Shown: positions 1 through 9,845 of the stretch, piece after piece
Layout of the letters: every line of letters begins with the position of its first letter
Position numbering within the stretch: position 1 is the stretch's first letter
NCBI RefSeq assembly: GCF_003202695.1
Contig: NZ_QGLL01000006.1
Location: forward strand, 310,001 to 374,000
Reading direction: 5' to 3'
Length of the DNA: 64,000 nucleotides
Source of the DNA: Bifidobacterium asteroides
GTDB taxonomy: Bacteria > Actinomycetota > Actinomycetes > Actinomycetales > Bifidobacteriaceae
The notes under the pieces: generated by a model
Database searches by the model: none
Told to the model about the DNA's origin: nothing
What the model saw: only the letters and a program-made list of their open reading frames with translations
Translations under genes and position numbers: made by a program

Positions 1-2
1 GC

Positions 3-188
3 AAGGTGGCTGTCCGCAACATCCGGCGCAAGGCCAAGGAGGAGCTGGAGGCCAAGGTCAAGGATGGCGACTTGGGCGAGGACGAGGGCAACCGGCTGCA
101 GAAGGAGCTGGAGACCGTCACCAAGCAAAAGAACGACATGATCGACCAGCTCCTGGATGCCAAGGAGAAGGAGATCCTCGAGGTCTGA
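3..188 (+). CDS. frr: Ribosome recycling factor, C-terminal part
   Basis: This is the last 61 codons of ribosome recycling factor, the cytoplasmic protein that with EF-G splits the post-termination ribosome. The 5' part lies outside the window. The visible stretch contains the family's conserved VAVRNIRR segment followed by the charged coiled-coil helix that ends the three-helix bundle (KELETVTKQKNDMIDQL), and it stops at the usual distance from that helix. The cdsA start lies 26 bases downstream on the same strand, the common actinobacterial frr-cdsA order, so the two are probably co-transcribed. Confidence 0.95.
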   Translation, partial: KVAVRNIRRKAKEELEAKVKDGDLGEDEGNRLQKELETVTKQKNDMIDQLLDAKEKEILEV

Positions 189-214
189 TCTGCTTGGGGG
201 AGGATCCACTGTTC

Positions 215-1204
215 ATGAGTACTAAGGAAAGCTCCGCCGAGAAGGCAGGCCAGGATGCCGTCGCAAACCTGAACAAGCGAACCGGGCGAAATATGCCGCA
301 GGCGGTGGCCACTGGCGCGCTTCTGGTGGTCATCATCCTGGCCTGCATACTGGTACGCATCGACGCATTCATCTATCTGATCGTGATTTTCATGACCTTG
401 GGTCTCTGGGAGCTCAGGGTGGACTTCGCCACTGCGGGTCTGCATATACCGGTAGTTGAACTATGGATCTGCTCGGCGGCCACCATGCTGGCCTCTTTCT
501 ATGCGTCGGATCATGTAGCGGTCATGACTGCCGGTGTTCTGGCCACTGCCGTGGTTGGAGCTCTTGCGGCCACCCGCAGCCATCGCCTGGGTGGTCGTCT
601 GGTCAAGGCGGTCAATGCCAAGCTGTCGGTCAAGGATGCACAGACCATGGCCGATGCCTCCTATGGTGTCGCCAAGGGGGAGAGCCGGTCAAGCAGCCTG
701 GCCAATGTGGGCGTCACCCTTCTGACCGTTGTCTATATCACGTTTCTTGCCTGTCTGATAACCCTGCCCACCACTTTCGGCGGGCATCCTGCCGCACATG
801 CTTTCATGGTGATTTTCCTGCCCGCCTTAAGCGACATCGGCGGTCTTCTCTTCGGCTCGCTCTTCGGCAAGCACAAGATTTCGCCCCGCATCTCGCCCGG
901 CAAGTCCATGGAGGGACTGGCAGGCTCCATGCTCTGCTGCCTGGTTGGCGCCCTGGTCATTTTCGCAGCCGCCTATCCCATGGCGGATTGGGGACGAATC
1001 TGGTGGGTCGCCCTGCTCATGGGCATCATGGTCGGAGCCACAGGCACTCTGGGTGATCTGAGCGCCTCCTTGATCAAGCGCGACCTTGGGATCAAGGACA
1101 TGGGCCACCTGCTCAAGGGCCATGGCGGGGTGCTGGATAGGGTGGATTCCATCCTCATGTCTGCACCCTTCATCACACTGGTTCTTTTGGTCACTGGTCT
1201 GTGA
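215..1204 (+). CDS. cdsA: Phosphatidate cytidylyltransferase (CDP-diglyceride synthase)
   Basis: Integral membrane enzyme that makes CDP-diacylglycerol from phosphatidate and CTP, the precursor of phosphatidylglycerol, cardiolipin and other phospholipids. About 329 residues with several hydrophobic segments after a polar N-terminal leader of about 35 residues. The family signature is clear near the C-terminus: SLIKRDLGIKDMG followed by KGHGGVLDRVDS. I chose the ATG at 215 because GGGGAGGA lies just upstream; an in-frame TTG at 194 would place that ribosome-binding site inside the gene. It sits between frr and rlmN. The product feeds pgsA at 9846. Confidence 0.95.
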   Translation: MSTKESSAEKAGQDAVANLNKRTGRNMPQAVATGALLVVIILACILVRIDAFIYLIVIFMTLGLWELRVDFATAGLHIPVVELWICSAATMLASFYASDHVAVMTAGVLATAVVGALAATRSHRLGGRLVKAVNAKLSVKDAQTMADASYGVAKGESRSSSLANVGVTLLTVVYITFLACLITLPTTFGGHPAAHAFMVIFLPALSDIGGLLFGSLFGKHKISPRISPGKSMEGLAGSMLCCLVGALVIFAAAYPMADWGRIWWVALLMGIMVGATGTLGDLSASLIKRDLGIKDMGHLLKGHGGVLDRVDSILMSAPFITLVLLVTGL

Positions 1205-1267
1205 CCGGAATTGATGGTCTATGCTCAGAGGGGCCGTCGGATGACTGATACAGGATGAGGTAAAGGT

Positions 1268-2455
1268 ATGACAGATGTCGACATGGCTGATGCCGAGCCT
1301 GAAACCGGCATCACTCCCGGAGGCAAGGATGGTGCCTTCAGGGACGTGCTTGCGGCCGACCACGCGCGTCGAGGCAAGCCGCCGCGTCACTTTACGGATA
1401 TGGACCAGCGGGAGCGTCAGGAGGTCTGCGCTCAACTGAACCTGCCGAAATTCCGGGTCTCGCAGCTGGCCAACCACTATTTCAGCCATCTGTCCATCAA
1501 TCCGCACGACTTCACGGATCTTCCTGCGTCCAGCCGTCAAGAGGCCGCGCGTTGCTTCTTTCCAGAGCTGATTACCCCGGTCACTGTCCAGAAGGCGGAT
1601 CAAGGAACGACGATCAAGACCCTCTGGGAGCTCTTCGATGGGTCCAGGATTGAGTCCGTGCTCATGCGCTATCCCTCCAGGGCCACCCTCTGCATCTCCA
1701 GCCAGGTCGGCTGCGGCATGGGCTGCCCCTTCTGCGCCACAGGTCAGCTTGGATTGACTCGGAACATGTCAACCGGTGAGATTCTGGAACAGGTCAGGGC
1801 CGCATCCAGCATGATGCGGTCCGGACAGGTTGCCGGAGGTCCGGGGCGCCTGAGCAACATCGTCTTCATGGGAATGGGTGAGCCCATGGGCAACTATCGG
1901 GCTGTGCTTTCCGCAGTCAGGCAGATCAGCGCACTGCCACCTAAGGGATTCGGCATCTCGGCCAGGAACATCACCGTTTCCACGGTCGGCGTCGTGCCCG
2001 GCATCCGCAAGCTGACTCGAGAGGGGATACCGGTCCGTCTGGCCGTCTCCCTTCATGCTCCCAGTGACAGGCTGCGCGACGAATTAGTCCCCATGAACCG
2101 GCGTTTCAATACCACTCAGGTCCTGGATGCTGCTCACGAATACTATCGTGTCAGCGGCAGACGGGTCAGCATCGAGTACGCCCTGATGCGCGGCATCAAC
2201 GACCAGGCCGAGCATGCCCGCCTTCTAGCCAAGCGCCTTAACCACTACGGGGACGACTGGGCGCACGTCAACCCCATACCCCTGAATCCGATTGAGGGCT
2301 CACGGTGGACGGCCTCCAAGCCCGAAGATGAGCAGCGCTTCCTGGACATCCTCCACAAGGCGGGCATTGCTGCAACCATGAGGGACACCCGCGGATCCGA
2401 CATCGACGGCGCCTGCGGACAGCTGGCAGCCAAGGCCGTCAAGCTCCAGGCCTGA
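1268..2455 (+). CDS. rlmN: 23S rRNA (adenine-2503-C2)-methyltransferase RlmN
   Basis: Radical-SAM methyltransferase that methylates A2503 of 23S rRNA and, in characterised homologues, A37 of some tRNAs. The 395-residue product carries the CxxxCxxC iron-sulfur cluster motif (CGMGCPFCATG, about residues 148-158), the GEPMGNY segment, and a C-terminal MRDTRGSDIDGACGQL stretch that includes the conserved catalytic cysteine region. The N-terminal 40 residues are a polar extension longer than in Escherichia coli RlmN. It follows cdsA by 63 bases and is probably in the same transcript. Confidence 0.95.
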   Translation: MTDVDMADAEPETGITPGGKDGAFRDVLAADHARRGKPPRHFTDMDQRERQEVCAQLNLPKFRVSQLANHYFSHLSINPHDFTDLPASSRQEAARCFFPELITPVTVQKADQGTTIKTLWELFDGSRIESVLMRYPSRATLCISSQVGCGMGCPFCATGQLGLTRNMSTGEILEQVRAASSMMRSGQVAGGPGRLSNIVFMGMGEPMGNYRAVLSAVRQISALPPKGFGISARNITVSTVGVVPGIRKLTREGIPVRLAVSLHAPSDRLRDELVPMNRRFNTTQVLDAAHEYYRVSGRRVSIEYALMRGINDQAEHARLLAKRLNHYGDDWAHVNPIPLNPIEGSRWTASKPEDEQRFLDILHKAGIAATMRDTRGSDIDGACGQLAAKAVKLQA

Positions 2456-2553
2456 TTCAGCGTTCTGCAATGTGGACATGCCTTACCCTTAGGGGCATAG
2501 AGAAGCTAAGGTCGTGACTCAAACAAATTGGTTTAGGCGGGAGGGCAGGTCGC

Positions 2554-3330
2554 ATGGCGGTAGCGGTTCGTGTCATTCCCTGCCTTGATGTCGACCAGGG
2601 TCGTGTGGTCAAAGGCGTCCACTTCAAGAATCTGCGCGATGCTGGTGACCCTGTTGAACTGGCTTCCGCATACTACCAACAGGGCGCCGACGAACTGACC
2701 TTTTTGGATGTGACTGCTTCGGGCAGCGGACGAGCCACAATGGTGGACCTTGTCCAGAACACTGCCGATCAGATCTTCATCCCGCTGACCGTCGGTGGAG
2801 GCGTACGCACCCCGCAGGATGTGGATACGCTTCTGAGGTCGGGAGCGGACAAGGTCGGCATCAACACAGCTGCCATTGCCAACCCACAGGTCATTGGCGA
2901 CATTGCCCAGCGTTTCGGTCGTCAGGTCCTGGTGCTTTCGGTCGATGCCCGCCGTTCCGATGCACAGGGAATCATCTCGGGATATGAAGTGACCACTATG
3001 GGTGGCCACCGTTCCACCGGCATCGATGCCATCGACTGGGTCAGGCAGGCCCAGGAGCTCGGAGCCGGTGAGATCCTGCTCAATTCCATGGATGCGGACG
3101 GCACACGTCAGGGATTCGACCTGGAGATGATCGCCGACGTGCGCAAGGCTGTATCTCTCCCCCTCATCGCCAGCGGAGGAGCAGGCAAGGCTGCTGATTT
3201 TCCTCCCGCCATCAAGGCCGGAGCCGATGCGGTTCTGGCGGCTTCCGTCTTCCACTTTGGCCAATTGTCCATCAATGACGTCAAGCAGGCGCTCCATGCG
3301 GCCGGATATCCGGTTCGATGGCAGGCCTGA
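2554..3330 (+). CDS. hisF: Imidazole glycerol phosphate synthase, cyclase subunit HisF
   Basis: HisF closes the imidazole ring in histidine synthesis, using ammonia supplied by glutaminase HisH, to give imidazole glycerol phosphate and AICAR. 258 residues, a complete TIM barrel starting with [20 protein letters not shown]; the Asp after the cysteine is one of the two catalytic aspartates, and the second lies in the NSMDADGT loop. The phosphate-binding loops TVGGGV and ASGGAG are present. GGGAGGG precedes the ATG. hisH and hisA are not adjacent here. AICAR made by this reaction is also a substrate of PurH encoded at 57825-59426. Confidence 0.95.
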   Translation: MAVAVRVIPCLDVDQGRVVKGVHFKNLRDAGDPVELASAYYQQGADELTFLDVTASGSGRATMVDLVQNTADQIFIPLTVGGGVRTPQDVDTLLRSGADKVGINTAAIANPQVIGDIAQRFGRQVLVLSVDARRSDAQGIISGYEVTTMGGHRSTGIDAIDWVRQAQELGAGEILLNSMDADGTRQGFDLEMIADVRKAVSLPLIASGGAGKAADFPPAIKAGADAVLAASVFHFGQLSINDVKQALHAAGYPVRWQA

Positions 3331-3351
3331 ACCTGTCTGGCAAATAATTTC

Positions 3352-3367
3352 TGCACCACCTGGTGCA
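3352..3367. promoter_or_regulatory. Candidate operator palindrome before the hisI-trp genes
   Basis: A perfect 7-bp inverted repeat, TGCACCA-CC-TGGTGCA, lies in the 150-base gap between hisF and hisI, about 115 bases before the hisI start. No T-run follows it, so it does not look like a terminator. Its position suggests a repressor site for the hisI-trpCB-trpA transcript, but the protein that binds it is unknown. Confidence 0.45.
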
Positions 3368-3480
3368 ACGGCATCTGCAGGCTATGCGAGCAGCTATCTG
3401 AAAACCATGCTTATACCATAAAAGTGCAACCGACTAGGACATGTCGGACAAATTAACTGAAACGAGGAGGGCGGGGACCA

Positions 3481-3915
3481 ATGTCACAGTCTTCGAATAA
3501 TCAGAAAGAACGTCTGGATCCGAGTATAGCGGCACGACTCAAGAAGAACGATCAAGGGCTTGTGGCCGCTGTTGTACAGCAGTACGACAGCCGTCAAGTG
3601 CTCATGGTCGGGTACATGGACGAAGAAGCCCTCAGACGGACCTTGACCACGGGAAGGGTGACTTTCTGGTCCCGCTCCAGGCAGGAATACTGGCGCAAAG
3701 GCGACACCTCCGGGCATGTCCAATACGTCAAGGGGGTCAGTATTGACTGCGACGGAGACGCGCTCCTAGTCGAAGTCGACCAGGTGGGTGCGGCCTGCCA
3801 CACAGGACACAGATCGTGTTTTGAAGCCGGAGGCCCCCTGTCTGCGGTGCAGGGCAATCGCGCACAGATGCAAATGCAGAACAAGGAAGGGCAATCCAGT
3901 GCAGAAAGACGTTAA
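3481..3915 (+). CDS. hisI: Phosphoribosyl-AMP cyclohydrolase
   Basis: Third step of histidine synthesis: hydrolytic opening of the adenine ring of phosphoribosyl-AMP. 144 residues, monofunctional, with HisE encoded separately at 8676. The family metal-site signature is intact: [12 protein letters not shown] followed by [29 protein letters not shown] is the substrate-binding segment. A strong GAGGAGGG precedes the ATG. The last 17 bases overlap the start of trpCB, so translation of the two is probably coupled, which links histidine and tryptophan synthesis in one transcript. Confidence 0.95.
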   Translation: MSQSSNNQKERLDPSIAARLKKNDQGLVAAVVQQYDSRQVLMVGYMDEEALRRTLTTGRVTFWSRSRQEYWRKGDTSGHVQYVKGVSIDCDGDALLVEVDQVGAACHTGHRSCFEAGGPLSAVQGNRAQMQMQNKEGQSSAERR

Positions 3916-6064
3916 GACCGAGACAGGGAACACACAGGAAGCCGGCCGGAAAGGCTCTAGGACCATCTTGGATGAACTTGTGGCGGGCGCTGCGGAGGAT
4001 GCGCGGAACCGTGCGCAGGAGGTATCCCTGGAAGAACTCAAGAAACAGGTCGGGAACATGAGGCGCAAACCTCTGGATGCCGCCAGGCTGCTCAGGGAAA
4101 GCGCCGGCATTCCGGTCATTGCGGAGATCAAGCGCGCTTCGCCCTCCAAGGGGTACCTTGCCGATATCAGAAATCCCGCCGTCCTGGCCCGACGGTATGC
4201 CAACGGGGGTGCTTCGGCCATATCGGTTCTTACCGAGGGCAGGCGTTTCCTGGGATTTTTGGATGATCTGCAACAGGTCAGACAGGCCGTGGGAATTCCC
4301 GTGCTCAACAAGAACTTCATCGTTTCCGACTACCAGGTCTGGGAATCCAGGGCCAGCGGTGCTGATATGATCCTGCTGATCGTGGCAGCTCTGGATGACG
4401 CCCTACTCAGACATTTGCTTGAGCTTGCCGGGAGCCTGGGTATGACTGCTCTTGTTGAGACGCATGATCAGCAGGAGATCGAGCGCGCCATAGCGGCTGG
4501 CGCCCAGGTCGTCGGCATCAACGCTCGCAATCTGAAGGATCTGAGTGTTGACGTTGGCCAGTATGCCCGGCTCGCCTCCAAACTGCCCAAGGACGTGGTC
4601 AAGGTCGCCGAGTCGGGGGTGTTCGGCACAGTCGAGCTGGAGCAATATGCCCAGGCGGGTGCTGATGCTGTTCTAGTAGGAGAAGGCCTGGTCACCTCCC
4701 AGGATCAGGAAGGGACAGTTCGCTTGCTGGTTCAGGCCGGTCACCGATTTAAGGCCGCCGAGGCCAGGCCCCTCTCGACCCATGACGGTCCCTATTTTGG
4801 ACCCTACGGCGGACGCTTCGTGCCTGAGGCCCTGGTCGGCGCCCTTGACGAGCTGGAGCGCGTCTATAAGGAAGCCAAGGCTGATCCGGCCTTCCGTGAG
4901 GAGCTGAATAGGCTCAACCGCGTGTATGTTGGGCGCCCCTCGGCCTTGACGCCGGCTCCTCGGTTCGCCAAACTGATCAGCGATCGGGTTGGCGGTCAGG
5001 TCAGGGTATTTCTGAAGAGGGAGGACCTGAACCATACGGGCGCCCACAAGATCAACAACGCCCTGGGCCAAGGGCTTTTGGTCAAACGCATGGGCAAGAG
5101 CCGCGTCATAGCAGAGACCGGGGCCGGGCAGCATGGCGTGGCCACGGCCACGGTCTGCGCCCTCCTGGGCTTCAAGTGCCGTATCTACATGGGAGAGGTC
5201 GATGCCCGTAGGCAGGCCCTAAACGTGGCCAGAATGAAAATGCTGGGAGCTGAAGTCGTCGAGGTAACTACCGGAACCAGGATTCTCAAAGATGCTATCA
5301 ACGAGGCCCTGCGCGACTGGGTGACCAACGTGAAGTCCACCCACTATCTCTTGGGCACGGTTGCCGGCCCTCATCCCTTCCCGACCATCGTCAGGGACTT
5401 TCAGAAGGTCATCGGCGAAGAGGCCTCCGCTCAGCTTTCCACATACGGCATCGACCACCCTGACGGGGTTGTGGCCTGCGTCGGCGGAGGCTCCAACGCC
5501 ATCGGCATCATGAACACTTTTCTGGATGATCCGCGGGTTTTCCTTTACGCTTACGAAGCCGGCGGAAACGGGCCCAGGTCGGGCAAGCATGCCATCCGTC
5601 TGTCGCCCGGCACAGGCCAGGTCGGCGTCTTCCAGGGAACCAGGTCCTATCTTTTGGAGGACGGTCAGGGCCAGACCATGGACACCTATTCAATCTCCGC
5701 CGGCCTTGATTACGCATCGGTTGGTCCAGAGCATGCCTGGCTGCACGACATGGGCCGGGTCAAGTACGACTATGCAACTGATAAGGAGGCTATGCAGGCT
5801 TTCAGCGATCTCTGCCGAACCGAAGGCATCATTCCTGCTCTGGAGTCCTCGCATGCCTTAGCCGGTGCCAGCAAGGCGGCCGCTGACCTTTTGTCCAGAG
5901 GAATCGACAATCCCGTCATTCTGATCAATGTCTCGGGCAGAGGCGATAAGGATGTAGCCACAGCAGGCAGGTGGTTCGGCTACCTGTCCGAGCAGGAGGC
6001 CAGCGCTCTAGAGGCTCAGGGCGGACATGGCCAGAACGGTCAAGCGGATGAGGAGGCCCGATGA
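3899..6064 (+). CDS. trpCB: Fused indole-3-glycerol-phosphate synthase / tryptophan synthase beta subunit
   Basis: One 721-residue protein carrying two tryptophan enzymes. Residues about 25-285 are a TrpC barrel ([10 protein letters not shown] with the catalytic lysine, [23 protein letters not shown]). Residues about 290-721 are a complete TrpB ([23 protein letters not shown] with the PLP lysine at about 384; GGGSNAIG phosphate loop). I chose GTG at 3899 because AAGGAAGGG lies 7 bases upstream and the TrpC N-terminal helix begins shortly after; the open frame extends further upstream inside hisI without coding character. Fusing TrpC to TrpB may help pass indole-glycerol phosphate on to the TrpA partner. 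The stop overlaps the trpA start (ATGA). Confidence 0.93.
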   Translation: MQKDVKTETGNTQEAGRKGSRTILDELVAGAAEDARNRAQEVSLEELKKQVGNMRRKPLDAARLLRESAGIPVIAEIKRASPSKGYLADIRNPAVLARRYANGGASAISVLTEGRRFLGFLDDLQQVRQAVGIPVLNKNFIVSDYQVWESRASGADMILLIVAALDDALLRHLLELAGSLGMTALVETHDQQEIERAIAAGAQVVGINARNLKDLSVDVGQYARLASKLPKDVVKVAESGVFGTVELEQYAQAGADAVLVGEGLVTSQDQEGTVRLLVQAGHRFKAAEARPLSTHDGPYFGPYGGRFVPEALVGALDELERVYKEAKADPAFREELNRLNRVYVGRPSALTPAPRFAKLISDRVGGQVRVFLKREDLNHTGAHKINNALGQGLLVKRMGKSRVIAETGAGQHGVATATVCALLGFKCRIYMGEVDARRQALNVARMKMLGAEVVEVTTGTRILKDAINEALRDWVTNVKSTHYLLGTVAGPHPFPTIVRDFQKVIGEEASAQLSTYGIDHPDGVVACVGGGSNAIGIMNTFLDDPRVFLYAYEAGGNGPRSGKHAIRLSPGTGQVGVFQGTRSYLLEDGQGQTMDTYSISAGLDYASVGPEHAWLHDMGRVKYDYATDKEAMQAFSDLCRTEGIIPALESSHALAGASKAAADLLSRGIDNPVILINVSGRGDKDVATAGRWFGYLSEQEASALEAQGGHGQNGQADEEAR

Positions 6065-6939
6065 TGGTCGGCCATGTACGTCAAGAAGTCCCAAACCAGC
6101 CTAAGGGATTCAGCCGAGCATCCAGCCCGGTGGCGACCACGCTGCAAACTCTTCGTCGGCAGGGCAGGCCAGCCTTCATCGGATATTTCCCCTATGGATT
6201 CCCTGATGTGCCCACATCTCTGGAGGCTATGCGGGTCATGGTGCACAGCGGTGTCGATATCGTCGAGATAGGACTGCCCTACAGCGATCCGGTCATGGAT
6301 GGTCCAGTCATCCAGGCGGCCAGCAAGTGCGCCATCGACAATGGCGTCAAAGTCGAAGGCGTCTTCGACGCAGTCCAGCAAGTTCAGGCGGACGGCGCAA
6401 GGGCCCTGGTCATGAGCTACTGGAACCTGATCATGCATCACGGTGTAGCGGATTTTGCCGAGCGCATGGCCCAGGCAGGGGGGTCTGGACTTGTCACTCC
6501 TGATCTGATAGTGGACGAATCCGGGGAATGGATAGAACAGTCGGACCGGTATGGCCTTGACCGAGTCTATCTGGTCTCGCCGGATTCCACGGATGCACGT
6601 CTGCAGCTCACATCCCGAGCTGCCAGAGGATTCGTCTACGCGGCCTCAAGGATGGGCGTGACCGGCGAACAGGTCAGCATGTCCGACTCGGCCAAGGATC
6701 TGGTTGCAAGGGTCAGGCAGGCTGGCGCTCCTTATGTTTGCGTGGGCATCGGAGTTTCGACTGCCCAGCAGGCCTCTCAGGTCGGCGCCTACGCAGACGG
6801 GGTGATCGTCGGCTCGGCCTTGGTTCACTGCTTTCTGGACGACCATGGCAAGTCGCAAAAGGACCGCAAAAGGGCACTGGCGGACCTGGCTGAGGTTTGC
6901 TCAGATCTGCGTTGGGGTATATCCCATCCCGGAAAGTGA
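6061..6939 (+). CDS. trpA: Tryptophan synthase alpha subunit
   Basis: TrpA cleaves indole-3-glycerol phosphate to indole, which is channelled to TrpB. 292 residues forming a TIM barrel: [29 protein letters not shown] (the conserved Asp of PYSDP), a central segment giving TPDLIVDES, and [10 protein letters not shown] near the phosphate site. Escherichia coli TrpA begins close to residue 20 here, so the start may be slightly further in, but the ATGA overlap with trpCB supports the ATG at 6061 and translational coupling. Last gene of the hisI-trpCB-trpA unit. Confidence 0.95.
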   Translation: MMVGHVRQEVPNQPKGFSRASSPVATTLQTLRRQGRPAFIGYFPYGFPDVPTSLEAMRVMVHSGVDIVEIGLPYSDPVMDGPVIQAASKCAIDNGVKVEGVFDAVQQVQADGARALVMSYWNLIMHHGVADFAERMAQAGGSGLVTPDLIVDESGEWIEQSDRYGLDRVYLVSPDSTDARLQLTSRAARGFVYAASRMGVTGEQVSMSDSAKDLVARVRQAGAPYVCVGIGVSTAQQASQVGAYADGVIVGSALVHCFLDDHGKSQKDRKRALADLAEVCSDLRWGISHPGK

Positions 6940-6962
6940 GAGGGGCTGTAAAGTCCAAGGGC

Positions 6963-6968
6963 TAGAAT
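6963..6968 (+). promoter_or_regulatory. TAGAAT -10 box of leaderless lgt
   Basis: TAGAAT ends 9 bases before the lgt ATG, too close for a ribosome-binding site. The spacing fits leaderless transcripts as known in Actinobacteria. No good -35 hexamer is visible. Confidence 0.5.
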
Positions 6969-6977
6969 GTAGGCCTT

Positions 6978-7889
6978 ATGACGCTTGCCTACATTCCATC
7001 GCCGGGAATATCCAGCTTTCACCTAGGGCTTGTCACCATCAGGTTCTATGCCCTGACTATGCTCCTGGCCATTATCGTGGCTGCCTGGATCACGGCCAGA
7101 CGCTGGAAGAAGAAGGGTGGCCGGACTGACCAGATTCTTGACATCGCCATCTGCGCGGTGCCGGCTGGCATCATTGGCGCACGGCTCTACCATGTCATCA
7201 CCACCCCGGAACGCTACTTTGGGGCTGGTGGCAATCCGGCCGACATTCTTCGCATCTGGCGTGGCGGTCTGGGCATCTGGGGTGCAGTCCTCCTGGGAGC
7301 CCTGGCGGCCTGGGCTTGGTGCCGTCACAAGAATTATCCGACCGCCCTTCTGGCTGACAGCGTGGCTCCAGCCCTTCTGGTTGCCCAGGCCATCGGTCGG
7401 CTGGGCAACTGGTTCAACCAGGAACTCTACGGTGCTCCCACCACACTGCCCTGGGGACTGAAGATCGATGCAGCTGGTTCCGCTATTGGCAGCAGCGAGC
7501 AGTGCTATGACGGGGCCACCTGTCCGACTGGAACCCTCTTCCAGCCCACATTTCTGTATGAGATGATTTGGAATCTTATTGGTGCGGCGCTCCTGGTCTG
7601 GATCGGCCGCAAGATGGCGAACGTCCTCAAGGCCGGATCTCTCTTCGCCTTGTATGTGATGTGGTACACCCTGGGGCGCACATGGATCGAGGCCCTGCGC
7701 ATCGACTTCGCCCATGAATTCCTGGGAGTCAGGGTTAACGTTTGGGTTTCCATGATCGTTTTCATCCTGGCTGCTGCGGCCTTTGTGCTCATAGCGCGCA
7801 AGGGCAAGCCCACTTCTTTGTTGTCCGAAAAGCTTCGGACCATCACCGAGCTCGAGGATCGTCAGGAGTCCTTGACCAAGAGCAAATAG
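6978..7889 (+). CDS. lgt: Prolipoprotein diacylglyceryl transferase
   Basis: Membrane enzyme that transfers diacylglycerol from phosphatidylglycerol to the lipobox cysteine of lipoprotein precursors. 303 residues, about seven hydrophobic segments. The Lgt signature is intact: IGRLGNWFNQELYGAPT then LPWGLKI, including the conserved arginine and asparagine. It also has the N-terminal HLGLVTIRFYAL segment, and R-G-G-L-G-I-W-G in the second half. There is no Shine-Dalgarno; the TAGAAT box at 6963 suggests leaderless expression. One possible client is the lipoprotein encoded at 38522-38926. Confidence 0.96.
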   Translation: MTLAYIPSPGISSFHLGLVTIRFYALTMLLAIIVAAWITARRWKKKGGRTDQILDIAICAVPAGIIGARLYHVITTPERYFGAGGNPADILRIWRGGLGIWGAVLLGALAAWAWCRHKNYPTALLADSVAPALLVAQAIGRLGNWFNQELYGAPTTLPWGLKIDAAGSAIGSSEQCYDGATCPTGTLFQPTFLYEMIWNLIGAALLVWIGRKMANVLKAGSLFALYVMWYTLGRTWIEALRIDFAHEFLGVRVNVWVSMIVFILAAAAFVLIARKGKPTSLLSEKLRTITELEDRQESLTKSK

Positions 7890-7965
7890 GACAGAGGCTG
7901 CTGCCCAAGAGTCGGGACTTGTGCAATTGGGCCACAAACCGCCCCCGGCGGTCTTCCGTACAACA

Positions 7966-7971
7966 TAGAAT
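7966..7971 (+). promoter_or_regulatory. TAGAAT -10 box of leaderless rpe
   Basis: TAGAAT ends 7 bases before the rpe ATG and no Shine-Dalgarno precedes the start, so the message is probably leaderless. The hexamer is identical to those before lgt, pgsA and the FHA gene. Confidence 0.5.
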
Positions 7972-7978
7972 AATCTGC

Positions 7979-8644
7979 ATGAGCATTCAGATAGCACCCA
8001 GCATTCTTTCCGCCGATTTCGCTAACTTGGAGCGGGATCTCAAGGCTATTGCCAATGCCGATATGGTCCATGTCGATGTGATGGATCACCACTTTGTTCC
8101 CAACCTGACGATTGGTGAGCCCGTGGTGGAGCGTATCTGCCAGGTGACCGATTTGCCGGTGGACGTGCATCTGATGATCGAGGACCCTGACCGCTGGGCC
8201 CCTGAGTTCGCCAAGCTGGGTGTTGCATCCGTTACCTTCCACACCGGGGCTGTGCATGCTCCGGTGCGTCTGGCCCGTCAGTTGCATGATATGGGGGTCA
8301 AGGCCTGCCTGGCCGTTCGCCCGGCTGAGCCCGTGGAGCCCATCTTCGATATTCTTGATGAGTTTGACATGATTCTGGTCATGACTGTGGAGCCAGGTTT
8401 CGGGGGTCAGAAGTTCCTAGACAGTCAGATGGCCAAGACCCGTCGCCTGCGTGACCAGATCACTTCTCGCGGCCTTGGGACCCGCATACAGGTGGACGGC
8501 GGGGTAAGCCCCGCTACAGCTCCCATTGTGGCTGGGGCCGGAGCTGATGTCCTGGTGGCAGGCTCTGCCGTCTATGGCGCTGATGATCCGGCCAAGGCCA
8601 TTGACCAGATCAGGCAGGCTGCCCAAGTAAGCTACAAGGACTGA
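7979..8644 (+). CDS. rpe: Ribulose-phosphate 3-epimerase
   Basis: Interconverts ribulose-5-phosphate and xylulose-5-phosphate. In bifidobacteria, xylulose-5-phosphate is the substrate of phosphoketolase in the bifid shunt, so this is a central enzyme. 221 residues, TIM barrel starting [16 protein letters not shown]; metal-ligand and catalytic segments [43 protein letters not shown] are all present. I chose ATG at 7979: the open frame extends about 240 bases upstream over lgt without any epimerase sequence, and similarity begins at MSIQIAPS. hisE follows after 31 bases. Confidence 0.95.
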   Translation: MSIQIAPSILSADFANLERDLKAIANADMVHVDVMDHHFVPNLTIGEPVVERICQVTDLPVDVHLMIEDPDRWAPEFAKLGVASVTFHTGAVHAPVRLARQLHDMGVKACLAVRPAEPVEPIFDILDEFDMILVMTVEPGFGGQKFLDSQMAKTRRLRDQITSRGLGTRIQVDGGVSPATAPIVAGAGADVLVAGSAVYGADDPAKAIDQIRQAAQVSYKD

Positions 8645-8675
8645 CCGCTTTTATGGGAAGAATGGAGATAGCCAG

Positions 8676-8939
8676 ATGAAGACCTTCGATGGGTTGTTTG
8701 AGGAGCTTACAACAAAGGCCAAGGAGCGTCCAGAAGGTTCCTTGACTGTTGATGAGCTGGACAAAGGCACGCATTTCATCGGCAAGAAGATCAATGAAGA
8801 GGCCGGGGAGACCTGGATTGCCGCTGAGTATGAGGGCAAGGAGCGTACGGCTGAGGAAATGAGCCAGCTGCTGTATCATGTGCAGGTCATGATGATCGAT
8901 CGGGGCATCACCTTGGAGGATGTATACAGGTACCTGTGA
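8676..8939 (+). CDS. hisE: Phosphoribosyl-ATP diphosphatase
   Basis: Second step of histidine synthesis: hydrolyses phosphoribosyl-ATP to phosphoribosyl-AMP and pyrophosphate. 87 residues, an all-alpha MazG-like fold. The metal-binding helices carry [14 protein letters not shown] and the [14 protein letters not shown] segment. A separate protein, not fused to HisI. It lies 50 bases upstream of hisG, which encodes the preceding step; this hisE-hisG order is common in Actinobacteria. Confidence 0.95.
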   Translation: MKTFDGLFEELTTKAKERPEGSLTVDELDKGTHFIGKKINEEAGETWIAAEYEGKERTAEEMSQLLYHVQVMMIDRGITLEDVYRYL

Positions 8940-8989
8940 TCCCCAACCCTATCCCGCTGTAGATTCGCTTCCGCAATTAGGAGGTTGCC

Positions 8990-9841
8990 GTGTTGAAGGT
9001 CGCGGTGCCCAATAAAGGCATGTTGTCCCAGCCAGCATGGAGGCTGCTGTCAGAGTCTGGCTATCGTCTGCGTTCCAACGATCGACAGCTGGTGGTCGAT
9101 GATGTCGACAACGACATCCAGCTCTTTTATCTGAGGCCCAACGATATAGCGGTCTATGTCGGTCTAGGAACCATTGATCTGGGTATCACCGGACGTGATC
9201 TCTTGCTGAACTCTGGGACCGGGGCAGTCGAGGTCACACAGTTGGGATTCGGCGCCTCCACTTTCAGGTTTGCCGCTCCGGAGTCCAGTTCTATCAACAG
9301 TCTGCAGGATGTGGACGGCAAGCGGATCGCCACAACCTTCGACCGACTTCTTGGCGACTACCTGGCCGACAAGGGACTTAAGGCCGAACTGATCCACCTG
9401 GATGGGGCGGTGGAGTCCTCCGTCCAGCTTGGGGTGGCCGATCTGATCGCCGATGTGGTCTCCACTGGCACCACTCTGCGTAACGCCGGACTTCGCATCT
9501 TCGGCGATCCTATTCTGCGGTCGGAAGGGATTCTCATCAGGTCGCCACACCTGGATCCTGATGATGAGCGCCTGGCGGTCATGTCCCGAAGGCTGGAGGG
9601 TGTGCTGACAGCCCGCCGCTATGTTTTGATGGATTATGATATTCCTGTTGAGCGCGTTGCCATGGCTGTGGGTATCACGCCTGGCTATGAGTCTCCGACA
9701 GTCTCCTCCCTGCATGACAAGCAGTGGGCGGCCGTCAGGGCCATGGTTCCCAGGGATCAGGTAAACAACCTCATGGACCGCCTCTATGGGATCGGTGCGC
9801 GCGCCATCCTTGTAACAGCCCTTCAAGCTTCTAGAATGTAG
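8990..9841 (+). CDS. hisG: ATP phosphoribosyltransferase (long form, HisG)
   Basis: Commits ATP and PRPP to histidine synthesis and is the classical point of feedback inhibition by histidine. 283 residues, the long form: two periplasmic-binding-protein-like lobes ([39 protein letters not shown] as the PRPP loop) plus a C-terminal ACT-like regulatory domain of about 75 residues. AGGAGG sits 5 bases before the GTG at 8990; TTG at 8993 is an alternative start. The last gene of the his cluster here; its stop lies just before the pgsA promoter. Confidence 0.94.
   Translation: MLKVAVPNKGMLSQPAWRLLSESGYRLRSNDRQLVVDDVDNDIQLFYLRPNDIAVYVGLGTIDLGITGRDLLLNSGTGAVEVTQLGFGASTFRFAAPESSSINSLQDVDGKRIATTFDRLLGDYLADKGLKAELIHLDGAVESSVQLGVADLIADVVSTGTTLRNAGLRIFGDPILRSEGILIRSPHLDPDDERLAVMSRRLEGVLTARRYVLMDYDIPVERVAMAVGITPGYESPTVSSLHDKQWAAVRAMVPRDQVNNLMDRLYGIGARAILVTALQASRM
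9832..9837 (+). promoter_or_regulatory. TAGAAT -10 box of leaderless pgsA
   Basis: TAGAAT ends 8 bases before the pgsA ATG; its first bases overlap the end of hisG (stop TAG at 9839-9841). No Shine-Dalgarno is present. Confidence 0.5.
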
Positions 9842-9845
9842 TCGA

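Noticed and set aside
827-1603. 258-codon minus-strand open frame across the cdsA-rlmN junction
   Set aside because: Antisense shadow of two well-supported genes; no ribosome-binding site and no family pattern.
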